Part shown: positions 23,037-33,914 of the stretch, piece after piece
Layout of the letters: each line of letters starts with the position of its first letter
Numbering within the stretch: the first letter of the stretch is position 1
Assembly: GCA_036426205.1 (NCBI GenBank)
Contig: CM071568.1
Span: forward strand, 36,443,499 to 36,507,498
Direction: 5' to 3'
DNA from: Ascaphus truei
Taxonomy: Eukaryota; Chordata; Amphibia; Anura; Ascaphidae
DNA: 64,000 nt
The notes under the pieces: generated by a model
Databases searched by the model: none
Seen by the model: the letters and a program-made list of their open reading frames with translations, nothing else
Told to the model about the DNA's origin: nothing
Position numbers and translations under genes: made by a program

Positions 23037-23072
23037 TGCGGCGGGACTCTGGATAATAAGCAGAACAGGATC
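23037..23072 (-). promoter_or_regulatory. Kozak context and candidate splice acceptor
   Basis: Minus strand: pyrimidine-rich CTGTTCTGCTTATTATCCAG, then AGTCCCGCCGCA, then ATG. Positions -6 to -1 (GCCGCA) are close to the vertebrate optimum. The CAG could end an intron in the 5' UTR or be fortuitous. Confidence 0.4.
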
Positions 23073-23504
23073 TGGTGTTTGTCTTTCTTTAATATGAAAA
23101 GCCTAAATTGATACATTATTGTAACCTCTTCCTTCAGTCCCAAGACCAATTTACAATAGACCACTGTGGTATTAAACGAAACACCTGCAAGTTGACACAT
23201 TACTGAAGTGCATTACAATTCATGAATATCTGCCATCTGGCGGACACGTGAAGAATTGCAACCAATTAAATCCGAACCATTCTCAATAAACACATCAACC
23301 GCTGCTGTGAATTAAACATGAATGCGGTATGAATGCGGCATGAACGCGGTGAAGTGCGTAACATTCGGAAAAAAATCCCGGAAAAATGCAGTGATTTTGG
23401 AGAATAAAAGGGGCCGTGACAGTATATCACATGGTATTACAGCTAATGGGATTGAAGACAATCCCACTGTGAGGTCACAGTAGCTCAAAAGGATGTGACC
23501 TCAC
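23073..23504. other. Upstream flank of the forkhead ORF
   Basis: No transposon is recognised. GTGAGGTCACA (23469-23479) and TGTGACCTCAC (23494-23504) form a perfect 11-bp inverted repeat with AGGTCA half-sites, which could be a hairpin or receptor-type site. A TATA-like element near the ATG is not convincing. Confidence 0.4.
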
Positions 23505-23760
23505 TTTAAGGGAACACCCGAGGGCCCCCAGACACCCCCCGGGGACCACCTGAAAACCCCCAAACACCCTCAGGGACCACCTGAGGACCCCCGGACACCC
23601 CCAGGTACCATCCACGGGGACCACCTGAGGACTCCCAGACACCTACAGGGACAACTCGAGTGCCCCCGACACCCACAAGGACAACTTGAGGACCCCATGA
23701 CACCCACGGGGAGCACCCACGGGGACCACCCATGGGGACCACCGAGGGCTCCCAGACAAC
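23505..23760. repeat. ~29-bp minisatellite (GGGACCACCTGAGGACCCCC)
   Basis: About eight diverged units of CAGGGACCACCTGAGGACCC followed by CCGGACACCC. Open frames on both strands are repeat by-products. Confidence 0.85.
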
Positions 23761-23841
23761 CGCGGGTGCTGGTATTAAAGGATATTTGCTCTGGAAACTC
23801 CCGGCATCAATCCGATGCAGAAAAAATGCATTTTCTTATAA

Positions 23842-23905
23842 GTCCTGTATATGCCGCCTCTCTGCAGCTTCTCACCAGCCTCACGCCAACTTTTCCTGGT
23901 TTGAG
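23842..23905 (+). repeat. Direct repeat A, copy 1
   Basis: TATGCCGCCTCTCTGCAGC, then TTCTCACCAGCCTCACGCC and AACTTTTCCTGGT, is repeated almost exactly at 25706-25760. The two copies bracket about 1.8 kb that contains the palindrome and PLE fragments. Confidence 0.7.
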
Positions 23906-24218
23906 AGTTTTTAGGGCACTGGTCCCAATATTCAGGGCTCAGTAACAGCTAGTTTGGTGATGTAATGGTGCTCAAAAGTGCTTTGGTCCGTATGTATGGA
24001 ATGGAATGGAGCACATACTGGGTATTAATTCATTCAAATTGTAACAGTACTCAACCTATGAAGGGGGCACTAAGGTTACCCTGAAGGTTGGGGTAGGTTG
24101 CCCAGAGACACCCTCCCCTACCTCATTCGGTTGGCCGTAGATAGTGTACTCACGATATTCAGATCCTCCAGAGTCTCTCTTCCAGAGCGTGCTGCTGTAT
24201 TAGGATGAGAAGTCCAAA

Positions 24219-24456
24219 GAGTAGAAAGTGTGCAGCGCACAGCAGTGAGAGGAAAGAGCAGGTCTTGCAAAAAAAATACTTTATTGAGAAGCCATAAAAT
24301 AGAGGGCTGCAACCCTTCTACACGTTTCGTGCTAGTGCACTAGCACGAAACGCGTAGAAGGGTTGCAGCCCTCCTATTTTATGGCTTCTCAATAAAGTAT
24401 TTTTTTTGCAAGACCTGCTCTTTCCTCTCACTGCTGTGCGCTGCACACTTTCTACT
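24219..24456. repeat. 238-bp near-perfect palindrome
   Basis: The centre lies between 24337 and 24338, inside GTGCTAGTGCACTAGCAC. The arms match outward through CGTTTCGTGCTAG, AACCCTTCTA, ATAAAATA, AAAGAGCAGG and CACTTTCTAC. Only a C/A-type mismatch near the centre and a one-base indel at 24299-24301/24374-24376 were seen. Each arm carries a GCACGAAACGCGTAG PLE-end signature, so this looks like two PLE termini fused head to head. Confidence 0.85.
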
Positions 24457-24539
24457 CAGTAACAGCTAGACTATTTAAAATAGTAAAGCATAATATTCAC
24501 TGGTGTTGGGGATGATCAAGCAATGAACGCTGTGTCAGA

Positions 24540-25110
24540 CTCTATTGGTCATGCCTGTAAGTGAAGTAGAACCATATACAAGTCTCTATATTTACTATAA
24601 TGGGCAAATCAGCAAAATCAATGAGACAGATAGATATGATATGAATGAAAACATAACAGGCAGAGTACTCACAAATGCTGCAATGTAATCCCCATAATAA
24701 GCGTGCCTCACGCCAAATGCAGGAAGAGAGAACGGTCCGTGAGGTCCAGGAGCGGAGCACAGCTGCAGTGAAGAAAACGGGGGCTACAATCCAGTAGAAG
24801 AATTAAAAAGCCTTTATTGTGTGGTGGTGGGGGGGGGTCAGAACAAACTCTGATGCGTTTCGGGAAGAATCCCTTTGTCAAAGAGTGAGTTCATGTTTGC
24901 CTGTGATGTCTGATATGTAGCCATTGCCCCGCCCCCAGCCGTGACGTCACTGAGTGAAATTTTGGCGTGAAAATATCCGCGATCAGTGTAATTGGTTGGT
25001 ATCATGAATCTACAGAACGGTTGCGGGGGAATGTGAGACAAGCTGACAAGTATGGAAAACATTTAGAACAGGGAGGAGTGTATAATAAAAACAAAGTAAC
25101 AATCATGTTA
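24540..25110 (-). mobile_element. PLE 3' end fragment
   Basis: AAAAAGCCTTTATTGTGTGG is followed by the minus-strand motif CTTTGACAAAGGG...CCCGAAACGC (24852-24883). The layout (TTTATT tract, hammerhead-like motif, then GTGACGTCA-type sequence) parallels the 3' end of the complete PLE at 35367-35620. Confidence 0.5.
24852..24883 (-). other. Hammerhead-like PLE 3' motif
   Basis: Minus strand: CTTTGACAAAG, stem GGGA/TCCC, then CGAAACGCATC. Core 2 (CGAAAC) is intact; core 1 is degenerate. Confidence 0.5.
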
Positions 25111-25702
25111 TCATAAGAGTACAAAGTTAAAAACACAAGCACAATATATAACATTGCATTGGAACAAACATATGATGTTAATAGAAGATATATTGAAATA
25201 TCAAACTTGCAATTCTAAGGAGATAAAATGAATATGGGTACATATGGACGTATTTCATAGAAAGCCAGAATGGAAACCTGGAAACAGGGGGTGATGCAGA
25301 ACTGTATCATAGTATCATAATATCCAGAAAAGCACAAAGGACTAAGCAATAATAGAACCATATTATAACAAATAAGAGATTATAAATTTAAGTATCATCA
25401 CAGTAAACTTCAGTACATTAATCATGCCATTAGAGACAACCATAATCAGAGCATACAAGTATTCACAAAATGACTCATAGGTATGAAATCTGTAGGAACC
25501 TTAAACCTGAATCACCCCTGGGTGATAGTTATTCAATTATTGTTAATTTGAAACATAACCTCTAGGGATATGAAATCAGGCCAAGATACATTATCATACA
25601 CTATGCATAGAGATGGTAGAAGAAAAATAATGCAAGGGTAAAGGGTAGGGGGGGAGGGAAGGGGAGAAGGAGGGGGAGGGGAAACAGAAAAAAGAAAAAA
25701 CT
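25111..25702. other. Unrecognised A-rich DNA
   Basis: No supported gene. A G-rich purine tract is at 25645-25685. Confidence 0.5.
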
Positions 25703-26170
25703 TATGTATATGCCGCCTCTCAGCAGCTTCTCACCAGCCTCACGCCAACTTTTCCTGGTGTGAGGATTTTGTGAGAAACTCGCCATTCTAGAGCCACGAT
25801 AGGCCTCGACAACCTAATCGCGGCTACTAGAATTGCACGAGTTTCAGAACCTGCCGATAAGTGGCTTATTGCCGCTCTCCCGTCGATTATTTTATGATGG
25901 CTAAAATTTTTGGCAATTCATGCCTTTAATCGCCCTCTTATCGAAGCTTACTGAATAGCAGTAGGCATTTTGGCCGATGAGTGGTTTACCGACACTTATA
26001 GCTTAAGCCCCCATATCTCTGCTGCATTTATATACCAACATAGGATATGGATTTGTCCATTTTTTTCATTTTATGTTCTTGTTGTACCAAATGCCAGTGA
26101 ATTTATACCACTTTATTAAAAGAAAAAGCACTTTGAAAATGTAGTGAGAAAATATAAACTTAAATCATTT
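25703..26170 (+). repeat. Direct repeat A, copy 2, and flank
   Basis: The first ~65 bases duplicate 23842-23905. The rest (CGCGGCTACTAGAATTGCACG, GGCCGATGAGTGG) resembles a decayed DNA-transposon repeat without coding sequence. Confidence 0.45.
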
Positions 26171-26177
26171 CAATCTG

Positions 26178-26420
26178 ATCTATGTTTCTTAGGTAAAGAG
26201 CTATTTTCGCCTGCAGATTCAACCATCCTCCTGGGATAAAACCTATTATAAAGCTTCTTATTCATCTGATCCCGTAATTCATCTTTACAGTCACAAATCC
26301 TATGCAATCTAGAAAACTGTCCATAACGGTTTTTGTGTATGCATAGATATTTGTGTGGGACTTTTTGTTTTCTGGGGAGGAAAGATGTGGAGATATGTGT
26401 ATTGTATAAGACAATGTGAT
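26178..26420 (-). pseudogene. PLE coding remnant
   Basis: Minus-strand frame: HISTSFLPRKQ, NRYGQFSRLHRICDCKDEL and NRFYPRRMVESA. This matches the PLE segment between reverse transcriptase and endonuclease (TSLYRKPT...GQFLRLRRIC...RGYP). About 80 codons remain, with no endonuclease attached. Confidence 0.5.
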
Positions 26421-27117
26421 TATTTAGACAGTTAAATTGAATGATATTATTAATAAAAAAATTTTAGAGAGTATACCTAGCAAGGGATGATGCAACCATG
26501 ACAAAGCTTTGCTTCACAAAATGGCTGTTATTATTCATGTTTTTTCTCATTCAAATGGTTTAGAACTTTGTACAGTATATCCATAAAGATCATTTCACTC
26601 ACCAGATGTAAAAAAGCTCTAGTCTTCCTTGAGAGAGCAAGTGCATTTTTCTAGCACTGCAAATATATATCTCTACTATGTCACTATACATTAAATTTCA
26701 ATACATAGGCTTGTTTCAGTTACGATATACATATGATGAACATAAATATTACAGTAGTTTTTGAGCTTTACTTTCTGATATGATTTTTTTAAAATTATAC
26801 ACTCTTATGGAGAATACAAACAATCACATGAGATTATAAATGTGATAAATTAAGAATAATATTGCTGCTGTTTAGTTTGCCACACATATACAATTAGGTT
26901 CAAATGAAGGTTTTTCATAGTTGTTGCTGCGTAAAAAAAAATGACAGGACCGTACAAATGTCCTCTTGATAATAGCCTAAAAATGAGAGATTGGAAAGAG
27001 CTGGATAACAAATAAATAAAAAAAAAACATGAAAGGGTAGTATTAGAGTGTAAGTAAGAGAGGAAAAAGAGAAAAGATGTTCATATGACCTGTATTGTGT
27101 AAAAAGATTCAAGGAGC
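26421..27117. other. AT-rich spacer
   Basis: No supported gene or element. Confidence 0.5.
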
Positions 27118-27225
27118 CATATTTACTAAACTCAATGAAATAAGGGAAAATAGCATAACGTTACCTAAAACAAGAATGGGTATTGTTTTCTCTGAGTTAA
27201 TACATAAATTATGACATAATTTTGC
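27118..27225. repeat. Second copy of ATAACGTTACCTAAAAC repeat
   Basis: Matches 11460-11560 in order and spacing; it ends at the CR1 3' terminus. Confidence 0.5.
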
Positions 27226-27512
27226 TACATAGTTACATAGCAGTTTAAGTTGAAAAAAGGCATGCGTCCATCAAGTGCAACCTACTGTATGCTAAATGTA
27301 GACAACAGATACTTTATCCTATATCTGCACTAACAGTATATTGATACGGAGAAAGGCAAACAAAAAACTTCAGTGACATATCATCCAATGATATATCATA
27401 AGGGGAAAAATAAATTCCTTCCTGACTCCAAGAATTGGTAATCAGATTACTCCCTGGATCAACATCCTTCCCATAATTACTTATTTGGTATATCCCTTTA
27501 TACCTTTAGTTT

Positions 27513-28939
27513 CTACCTTTTGGTTTCTAAAAAGATGTCCAATCTTTTTATGAACAAATCTATTGTATCTGCCATCACAGTCTCCATGGGTAATGAATTC
27601 CACATTTTAACTGCCCTTACTGTAAAGAACCCTTTCCTTTGTTGCTGATGAAATCTTCTTTCCTCCAACCTTGAGGGATGACCCCAAGTCATTTGTATTG
27701 CCCTTCGGATGAATAGTTCTTTTGAAAGCTCCTTGTATTGTCCCTGAATATATTTGTATGTAGTTATCATATCTCCTCTTAGATGCCTCTTTTCTCATGT
27801 AAATAAATCTAATTTAGCTAGCCTCTCCTCATAAACCAGATTGTCCATCCCCTTTATTAATTTGGTGGCTCTTCTCTGCACTCTCTCTAGTTCCATAATG
27901 TTTTTTCTAAGGAGTTGTGACCAAAATTGTATTCCATATTCAAGGTGGGGTCTTACTAAAGCTTTGTAAAGGGGCATAATTATGTTAACTTCTCTTCCAT
28001 CCATTGCCCGTTTAATGCAAGATAAGATCTTGTTTTCCTTTGCGGCTACTGCATGTCTTTGGGCACTATTGTTAAGCCTGCTGTCTACAAGCACTCCTAA
28101 ATCCTTCTCCATCAATGATTCCCCTAATTTATCCCCATTTAATTTGACATTTCCAGTCAATCCAAGTCCTTCTGGAGTTAAATAAAATCCTGCTCTGATT
28201 CTACTACTTTACACAATTTAGTGCCATCAGCAAAGATGGAACCTTTGCTGTCTATGGCAACCTCAAGGTCATTAAGGCCTCAGACATAGTGCAGGAGCGC
28301 GAGACTCGACCAAAAGCGTGACATCACGCGCACCTGTACTTGCTGAGATTCGTGGCCTGCATGTTTGTGTGATGGGGGGGGGGCATGTCGGGGGGTGCGG
28401 CCAGTCACGCCAAACTTCGGTCTCCACATCGCCCTTGTGTACACGCGCACAAGGTATTAACACAAACACATTGGCGTCCTAGTATTTGTTTTCGGATCGA
28501 GCAATGTTGCTCACGCCGTCTCCTGCACTATGGATGCAGCCTAATAAACAAGTTAAAAAGCAGGGGCCCCAGTACTCCACTGAGTACTCCACTCACAACT
28601 TTAGCCCAACCAGAAAAAAGTTCCATTTATGACAACTCTCTGTTGTCTGTCCATTAACCAGTTTTTAATCCAGGTGCAAATATTTTAACTGAGTCCAATT
28701 TGCTTTCTTTTGTACACTAACCTCTTGTGTGGAACTATATCAAAGGCCTTTGCAAAATCTAAGTAGACCAAATCAACTGCATTACCCTGGTCTAAATTCC
28801 TACTTACCTCTTCAAAGAAACTAATAAGGTTTGTTTGGCATGATCGATCCTTCATAAATTCATGCTGACTAATATCAATAAATTTGTTTTCAATTAGGTA
28901 TTCCTGAAAATTAGGAAAGGAAAAAGAAGGAGAAAACAC
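27513..28939 (-). pseudogene. CR1 reverse transcriptase remnant
   Basis: N to C on the minus strand: QHEFMKDRSCQTNLISFFEE, YLDFAKAFDIVPHKRL, then a GVPQGSVLG-like region just upstream of the MITE, FADGTKL after the MITE, EKDLGVLVD, YKALVRPHLEYGIQFW, ERVQRRATKLIKG and KMWNSLP. The catalytic FADD/YADD motif reads FADG (Gly codon complement at 28222-28224), so the second active-site Asp is lost. Several frame breaks occur. Another CR1 stretch continues beyond the second insertion at 29640-29935. Confidence 0.8.
28276..28541. mobile_element. Harbinger-like MITE nested in CR1
   Basis: Termini GGCCTCAGACATAGTGCAGG and, inverted, GGCTGCATCCATAGTGCAGG; flanked by TAA on both sides (28273-28275 and 28542-28544). 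Removing the element plus one TAA brings the CR1 frame together across a conserved FIND motif, which confirms both boundaries. It is GC-rich and non-coding. Confidence 0.8.
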
Positions 28940-28942
28940 ACC

Positions 28943-29640
28943 TTTCTAGTGAAATATTGTATGAACAATTTATTAAAAAGAGTAAAAATCCACAATCATT
29001 GCCCTCACAAACATAGGTACAGAGGCGGAACACTTTATTTGACTGCGGCTCATTCCGCAAGCTGGGATATGTCCCGGCTTGCGAGCCGCAGCCCCTCGGC
29101 GTGCGCGGTCACGCGTCATCGGGTGCCTGCGCCCCCTGCACGCGTGCACAGGGCTTCCCGAGGGAGCCCTGGTGTCCCGCGATGTGGGGGACGGCGGTGG
29201 GTGGTTTCGGGGGACCCGGCGGACCCGGAGAGGGGAAGGGGAAGCCCCGATCGGAGGACCGCTCCTCCGAGGCTTCGGCGCGCGCCCGGCACATCCCGGC
29301 GCGCGCCCGGTTACTGTCACGGCCGAGACCGAGCAAATGCTCGAATTAACTGGGCCGCGACAGTAGATAGCAATCATGTATGAGTGTTATACTCAAGCTC
29401 TGTTATAGCTCTCCAGGCTCACACAGTCCTCCTTGTGCTCCTACCATCCGCCGTGGTATTGGGTGTCCTCGGTATACCCGGAAACCGGAGGTGTTGTTGG
29501 TGCCCTGAGGAAAGCGTCCTGCGGCAACCGGCAGCACTGGTATGGGATTTCCCATCAACTGGAGTATTGCGTGGAAGTCCATCTCATAGTTTGGAACCAA
29601 GTTTCAGCAGGACGGAGATAGAGTCACCTTACTCATTTCG
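28943..29640. mobile_element. ~700-bp CpG-rich insertion in CR1
   Basis: CR1 similarity stops near 28942 and resumes near 29640. The first ~80 bases (GAACAATTTATTAAAAAG) look like a retroelement end. The next ~300 are CpG-rich with inverted repeats (CTGCGGCTC/GAGCCGCAG). I cannot name the family, and it may be two nested elements. The overlapping ORFs at 28949-29383 are GC by-products. Confidence 0.5.
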
Positions 29641-29935
29641 TTGCTTAGCACAACTTTGTTTAATTCCTGAATATTATCCCCTATTAAACTTTCAAGTTGC
29701 TTTCCCACTATTTACATCAGGCTTACAGGTCTGTAATTCCATGGTTGTTAAATTGCTCCCTTTTTAAATATAGCACCACATCTGCATTACGCCAAACTTG
29801 TGGTACTGACCTAAATATGTGTACAGTATCTGTGGCCCCCTTCCATGTATCATGCAATGGTGACAGGCCCACATAAGGACCCTCGCTTAACACTTTTGTT
29901 GATGATGTACTGAGCTAATATTAAAAGATTATTAT

Positions 29936-30943
29936 TCTCAAAGAAAGAGAAAAAACCTGCACTTCCTTTAATATTGAAGATGTCTCATCTAAGAGCACAG
30001 ATTGCATTGAATGGAGCAAGGCCACTAGGCCATAGGTTAGGCCACACAGTGCCTAACGGAGATTAGTGAATGTAGGCAAAGTAGAGCATTAGTGGACCCT
30101 AATATAAATTATAAATATCCATACTGTCAAACATTATTTATCGATCATAAAAGTTTAATTTTTAGTATGATTTATAGCAAATGACAAAATGTTGTCTTAA
30201 AACCCAGAGTGTTATATGACATTTGTTTCTTATAATTTAACTCCATGTACCACATTTAGAAAAACTGTTCAGTAGAGTGATTTCCCTTCTGAATCAGAAG
30301 GGAGTCAGATACTGTAGGTAAACAAATTCTGCCTTACTTTCTTAACAAATCCTGGAGGGAAAAGATGAACGAAGCAGTTAATAGGATACAGAGTGCAAAA
30401 TAAGTTAAGGAAGATAATACAATTCTGTGAAGTGACAGCTGTCAGCATGCTGATTCACCCTGCAGCACAGCAATTTCCAGCAAAAATAAAACATTGCCGT
30501 CTGGTATGTTTCAGAGCTGTTATTCTGTAGATTTCACCCCATAGCAGAAGACACTGTAACTTCTAACCATTGACTGTACATTAAATGAATAATAAATCTA
30601 ATAACAATATAGTAGAATTTGCCTTATTGCCCTTAATAAAAACTATCTAAAAGTTGTACTCAACAAACTTCACCCTGCCCTCAAACATTATAGGCAATGC
30701 TAACTTATCCTACTTTACTGTATATATAAGAGCTGAACTGTAGATAATGAAGCCCATTGTACTGTAAGTATTGTAAAATTGACTATAGTTGAATAATCCA
30801 ATACATAAATCTATGTAGAAGGTCTGCTGCACAGCTGTGTTCCATTACAAATCTTAGCAACTTGATTACAAATCTAAACAAGAAGATTAGAAAAGGAGTA
30901 CCAATTCCACATAGCAAACACAGTCGTATGCTTTCAAACTACA
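29936..30943. other. Unrecognised AT-rich DNA
   Basis: No gene, splice-flanked ORF or known repeat seen. Confidence 0.5.
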
Positions 30944-31251
30944 CACTTTGTAACCTTTATTTAAAACCAGAGACAGAACATAAAACACAGACAAAGCTCA
31001 GTTTTAGCACATCTAGTGAAACTCATACACGGTACAGTGCCTAAATATATATGTATAAATATCTATTAAGTAAAATGGTCTTTTAGTTTGACATTTTTGG
31101 CCAAAATTGTTGTAAGCCCCTGAGCCAACTTCACGGCAGACCACAATTCAGCACTCCTCTGTGACACTCATATGCTTATATATGTTGTGGTTATTTTGGG
31201 GGTTCAATAGGAGCTTGTTAGGTGTCCAGTATATTTCACTTTGTAACCTTT
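30944..31251. mobile_element. Short retroelement with 15-bp target duplication
   Basis: CACTTTGTAACCTTT occurs at 30944-30958 and again at 31237-31251, framing a 278-bp insert that begins ATTTAAAACCAGAGACAG. A second copy, with one part inverted, lies in the gypsy integrase at 53378-53726. TSD length suggests LINE-type insertion. It does not encode protein. Confidence 0.75.
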
Positions 31252-32476
31252 CCATCATAAACCAGTTGCTAAAAGTCTCCAAATAAAATATTGAATGTTC
31301 TTTTAAATGCACATATACTGGAATAGATTTACAGTATAAATCATAAAAAGAGAGAGATAATGAAAAAAATCACAGCACATACATTTGATTTAATACATGT
31401 CTGGATTTTTTTTTACGTCAAAAAGGATAATGTACTAAGAATTTGTAATTATTTAAAAAAAAACTGAATAGAGTCTAATCACAGAAAATAACCCTTCAAT
31501 ACAGCTACACATGTAAAATATTATTTTATCAATTGCCCTTGTAATGTTGTTTTATATAATAAGTATGGGATGCATTTAGAAATTCCTTTCACATATCATC
31601 CTTTGTATGATATACAGTATCACAATAGGGTTAAAACTGCCACAGATGGTTGTTATGCACTTTAAAGGAAATTGTCAGCACAATTGATGGATTTTTCAAA
31701 AAGCTATTTTTTTATTCATTTTGCATAATTCCCATTGAATAAGCCGTGCAGGTTTTGAACTCTGTGGCATATATAAAATGTAGACAACACAAGTGTGTTT
31801 GTTTTGTTTGTATGTTGCTTAAAGCCTTCCTATGTGTCATCTTCCATTAAAGCAAAACAAAATAAAGTTATAACAGGTTCCTGGAAGCTCATGTTATGCT
31901 GGTCTATTTATAACTTTCCATTTTTCCAAATAGTAATCTTTGATGAGTTTTTACCTGTTTATGACTTCCTTGACATCAGCTGTGTTACCATGGCAACATC
32001 TGTTGTTTTAATGAGTGTGAATGTCAATGCCCATTTTAACCTCCCACAGAGTCAAATTTTCAGCCACTGATAGTGTGTGAATTGTACAGCAGAATGTAAA
32101 TGTATGTGATTGCCCCTACAGCAGCAAATTTACTTTGCTTTGACAAAAAAAGGATATTTTTTCCCCATGATGTATAGAGTGGGTTGCTATTTTAAACCAA
32201 ACAAATGGAGCAATCGTAAATTGAATAAAATAGCCTATACCCTGGGCAGTCTCAATTCACAGTGATCAATATAAATGTATTATTTAAGCAGCTATTTTTT
32301 TAACATACAGAATGAACAGAAAGGATTCGATGATTGTGGCAGCAAAATAAATAAGATGTGAGCAAAATACTGTAGAAAGACTGGTTTCAGTTCATTCCTG
32401 ATAAATAATATGTTAACATGTATACATCTGGCAGAATAAAGTCCTTTAAAAGAAACAGTAGGGATGTAAGTCCTTG
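31252..32476. other. Unrecognised AT-rich DNA
   Basis: No supported gene. An ORF at 31795-32070 has no recognised domain. Confidence 0.5.
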
Positions 32477-32570
32477 TTTACTAAATGGTGCTCTGCTGTA
32501 AGGCACATAGCAGTGCAAGAAGATTAATGGGCTGGAAAGGTCTCTTATGACACAGCACCATTTATTAAAT
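32477..32570. mobile_element. Hairpin MITE with TTTACTAAATGGTGCT termini
   Basis: TTTACTAAATGGTGCTCTGC pairs with the inverse of CACAGCACCATTTATTAAA; the hairpin is ~94 nt. It is related in form to 1146-1253. Confidence 0.6.
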
Positions 32571-32620
32571 ATGAGCTATACCATGTTCCAGACCAATTCC
32601 TTTTTATATCATATAACTAT

Positions 32621-33364
32621 TGTAGCGGGGTACCCCCTGGCTACTATTCTACCCTATGGGCTGGCAGTAAACCCTGGTATTCACAGGCTTGCCAGTAGTT
32701 GGTATGGGGTTTTCCCCTTCACTTTTGGTACTGCACTTGAGTGACAGGAGGGGGTGGTACATCCTTTTGTAGGTGGGACAAGGGGGTGCCGCCTCCTGGC
32801 TGTACTTAAGGGCAGGTCTGCCCTTAATTTGGAGATTGTTTCTTCCACCTGAGGAAGGCAAGTCACAGTCTGGGAGCCTGAGATTGGGGCCTACCCATGT
32901 GCTCTTCCCTACGGGGAGGAGTGAGTGTGATTATACCTCTGCCTCCACTAGGGAGGTGGGGAAGAGCTAGGACGGCTGCGGCTGCCCTTGGCCTGTAGTG
33001 GCGGTCCCGGGACCATCTCCAGTGAGAGCTGATCTAAGGAAACTGTATCCAGCACATCACTGGTGCATAGCTGTGTTACTGCAAAGCCTGTAGTAATAAA
33101 AATGTTCCTGTTTGCAATATACCTCTGGCCTGGTGTGTGATCTACAAGAGTACAAGTTCTACCGTGGGAGATCATCTCATACATCCCTGGAGCCTACGGC
33201 AAATGGAGGCGCTGCACTGCTAAGAATTATTCCCAGAAGCCCGTTCCTGTGTCCCAAAGTCATCACTGATGACTCAGCCCTCTTGTTATCAGCAGATATG
33301 CACCACATACTGTACACCCAATAATGGCCCCTATCTGTGATTGAGAGGGGTAAACACTGTTACA
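32621..33364 (+). mobile_element. Gypsy LTR (744 bp)
   Basis: TGTAGCGGGG...AACACTGTTACA, with TG/CA ends and a directly adjoining TTTGGAGGTGCTGCTGAGAT, equivalent to the sequence next to the LTR of the complete gypsy at 58629. It is the 5' LTR of a + strand element whose body is mostly missing. Its 3' half matches 17150-17567. Confidence 0.75.
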
Positions 33365-33914
33365 TTTGGAGGTGCTGCTGAGATGCGAAAACAGGACAGG
33401 CTTTCAGCGAAACAAAGCTGGAAGTAAAAAGGTAAGCTTCCAGAACAAGTGCTATTGAAGGAGGGAAGCTAGGTGAAGTTAGGAGGAGAGTAACCTCACA
33501 AAGAACAACGTAGACGGCCCTATCGGGTGAATGATCTGGAGACAGGGCTATTGCTGTTCTAAGTCGCCCTGAGGTGGGTAGTTGAGATGCCTAGAAGGGG
33601 GTGTTCCTGGAAACCCCAGGAGCCACTGAAGGAAGGGTCTGCAATCCCGGCAGCCTAGAGGGGGCAGCGTAAGAGTACTGCATAGGCAAGTAGCCGAGAG
33701 AACTACTTGCCAGTAGCCAGACTAAGCAACCAGAGAGTGCTTTTAATGGACTAAGATCATGTATAGTGTATCGAAATGGAGCTTTGCTTGCCTGGGGCAC
33801 AACCTACTCTTGGTAGACTGATTATCTATAAATTATGAGGTACCAAAAGGAACGGATTTCTGCCGGAATTGCGGTCACAGCGTGGTCTGTGAAGTGATTG
33901 TGCCAAAAGTGGAA
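33365..33914 (+). mobile_element. Gypsy leader and gag tail remnant
   Basis: It begins with the primer-binding-site-like TTTGGAGGTGCTGCTGAG. Near the end, FCRNCGHS resembles the start of a CCHC zinc knuckle. Protease and reverse transcriptase are absent, so this is a deleted element. Confidence 0.45.

Larger units (their letters stand above)
27226..29935 (-). mobile_element. CR1-type LINE, interrupted twice
   Basis: The 3' end is CTACATAGTTACATAG at about 27226-27242. Coding remnants occupy 27513-28272, 28545-28942 and 29640-29935. A Harbinger-like MITE (28276-28541) and an unclassified ~700-bp insertion (28943-29640) split it. Confidence 0.8.

Noticed and set aside
23505..23760. Possible CRISPR-like regular array
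   Set aside because: Units are diverged tandem repeats without distinct spacers, in a eukaryotic context.
28949..29383. Overlapping 80-144 codon frames on both strands
   Set aside because: GC-rich, stop-poor insertion sequence; open in several frames at once and no domain seen.
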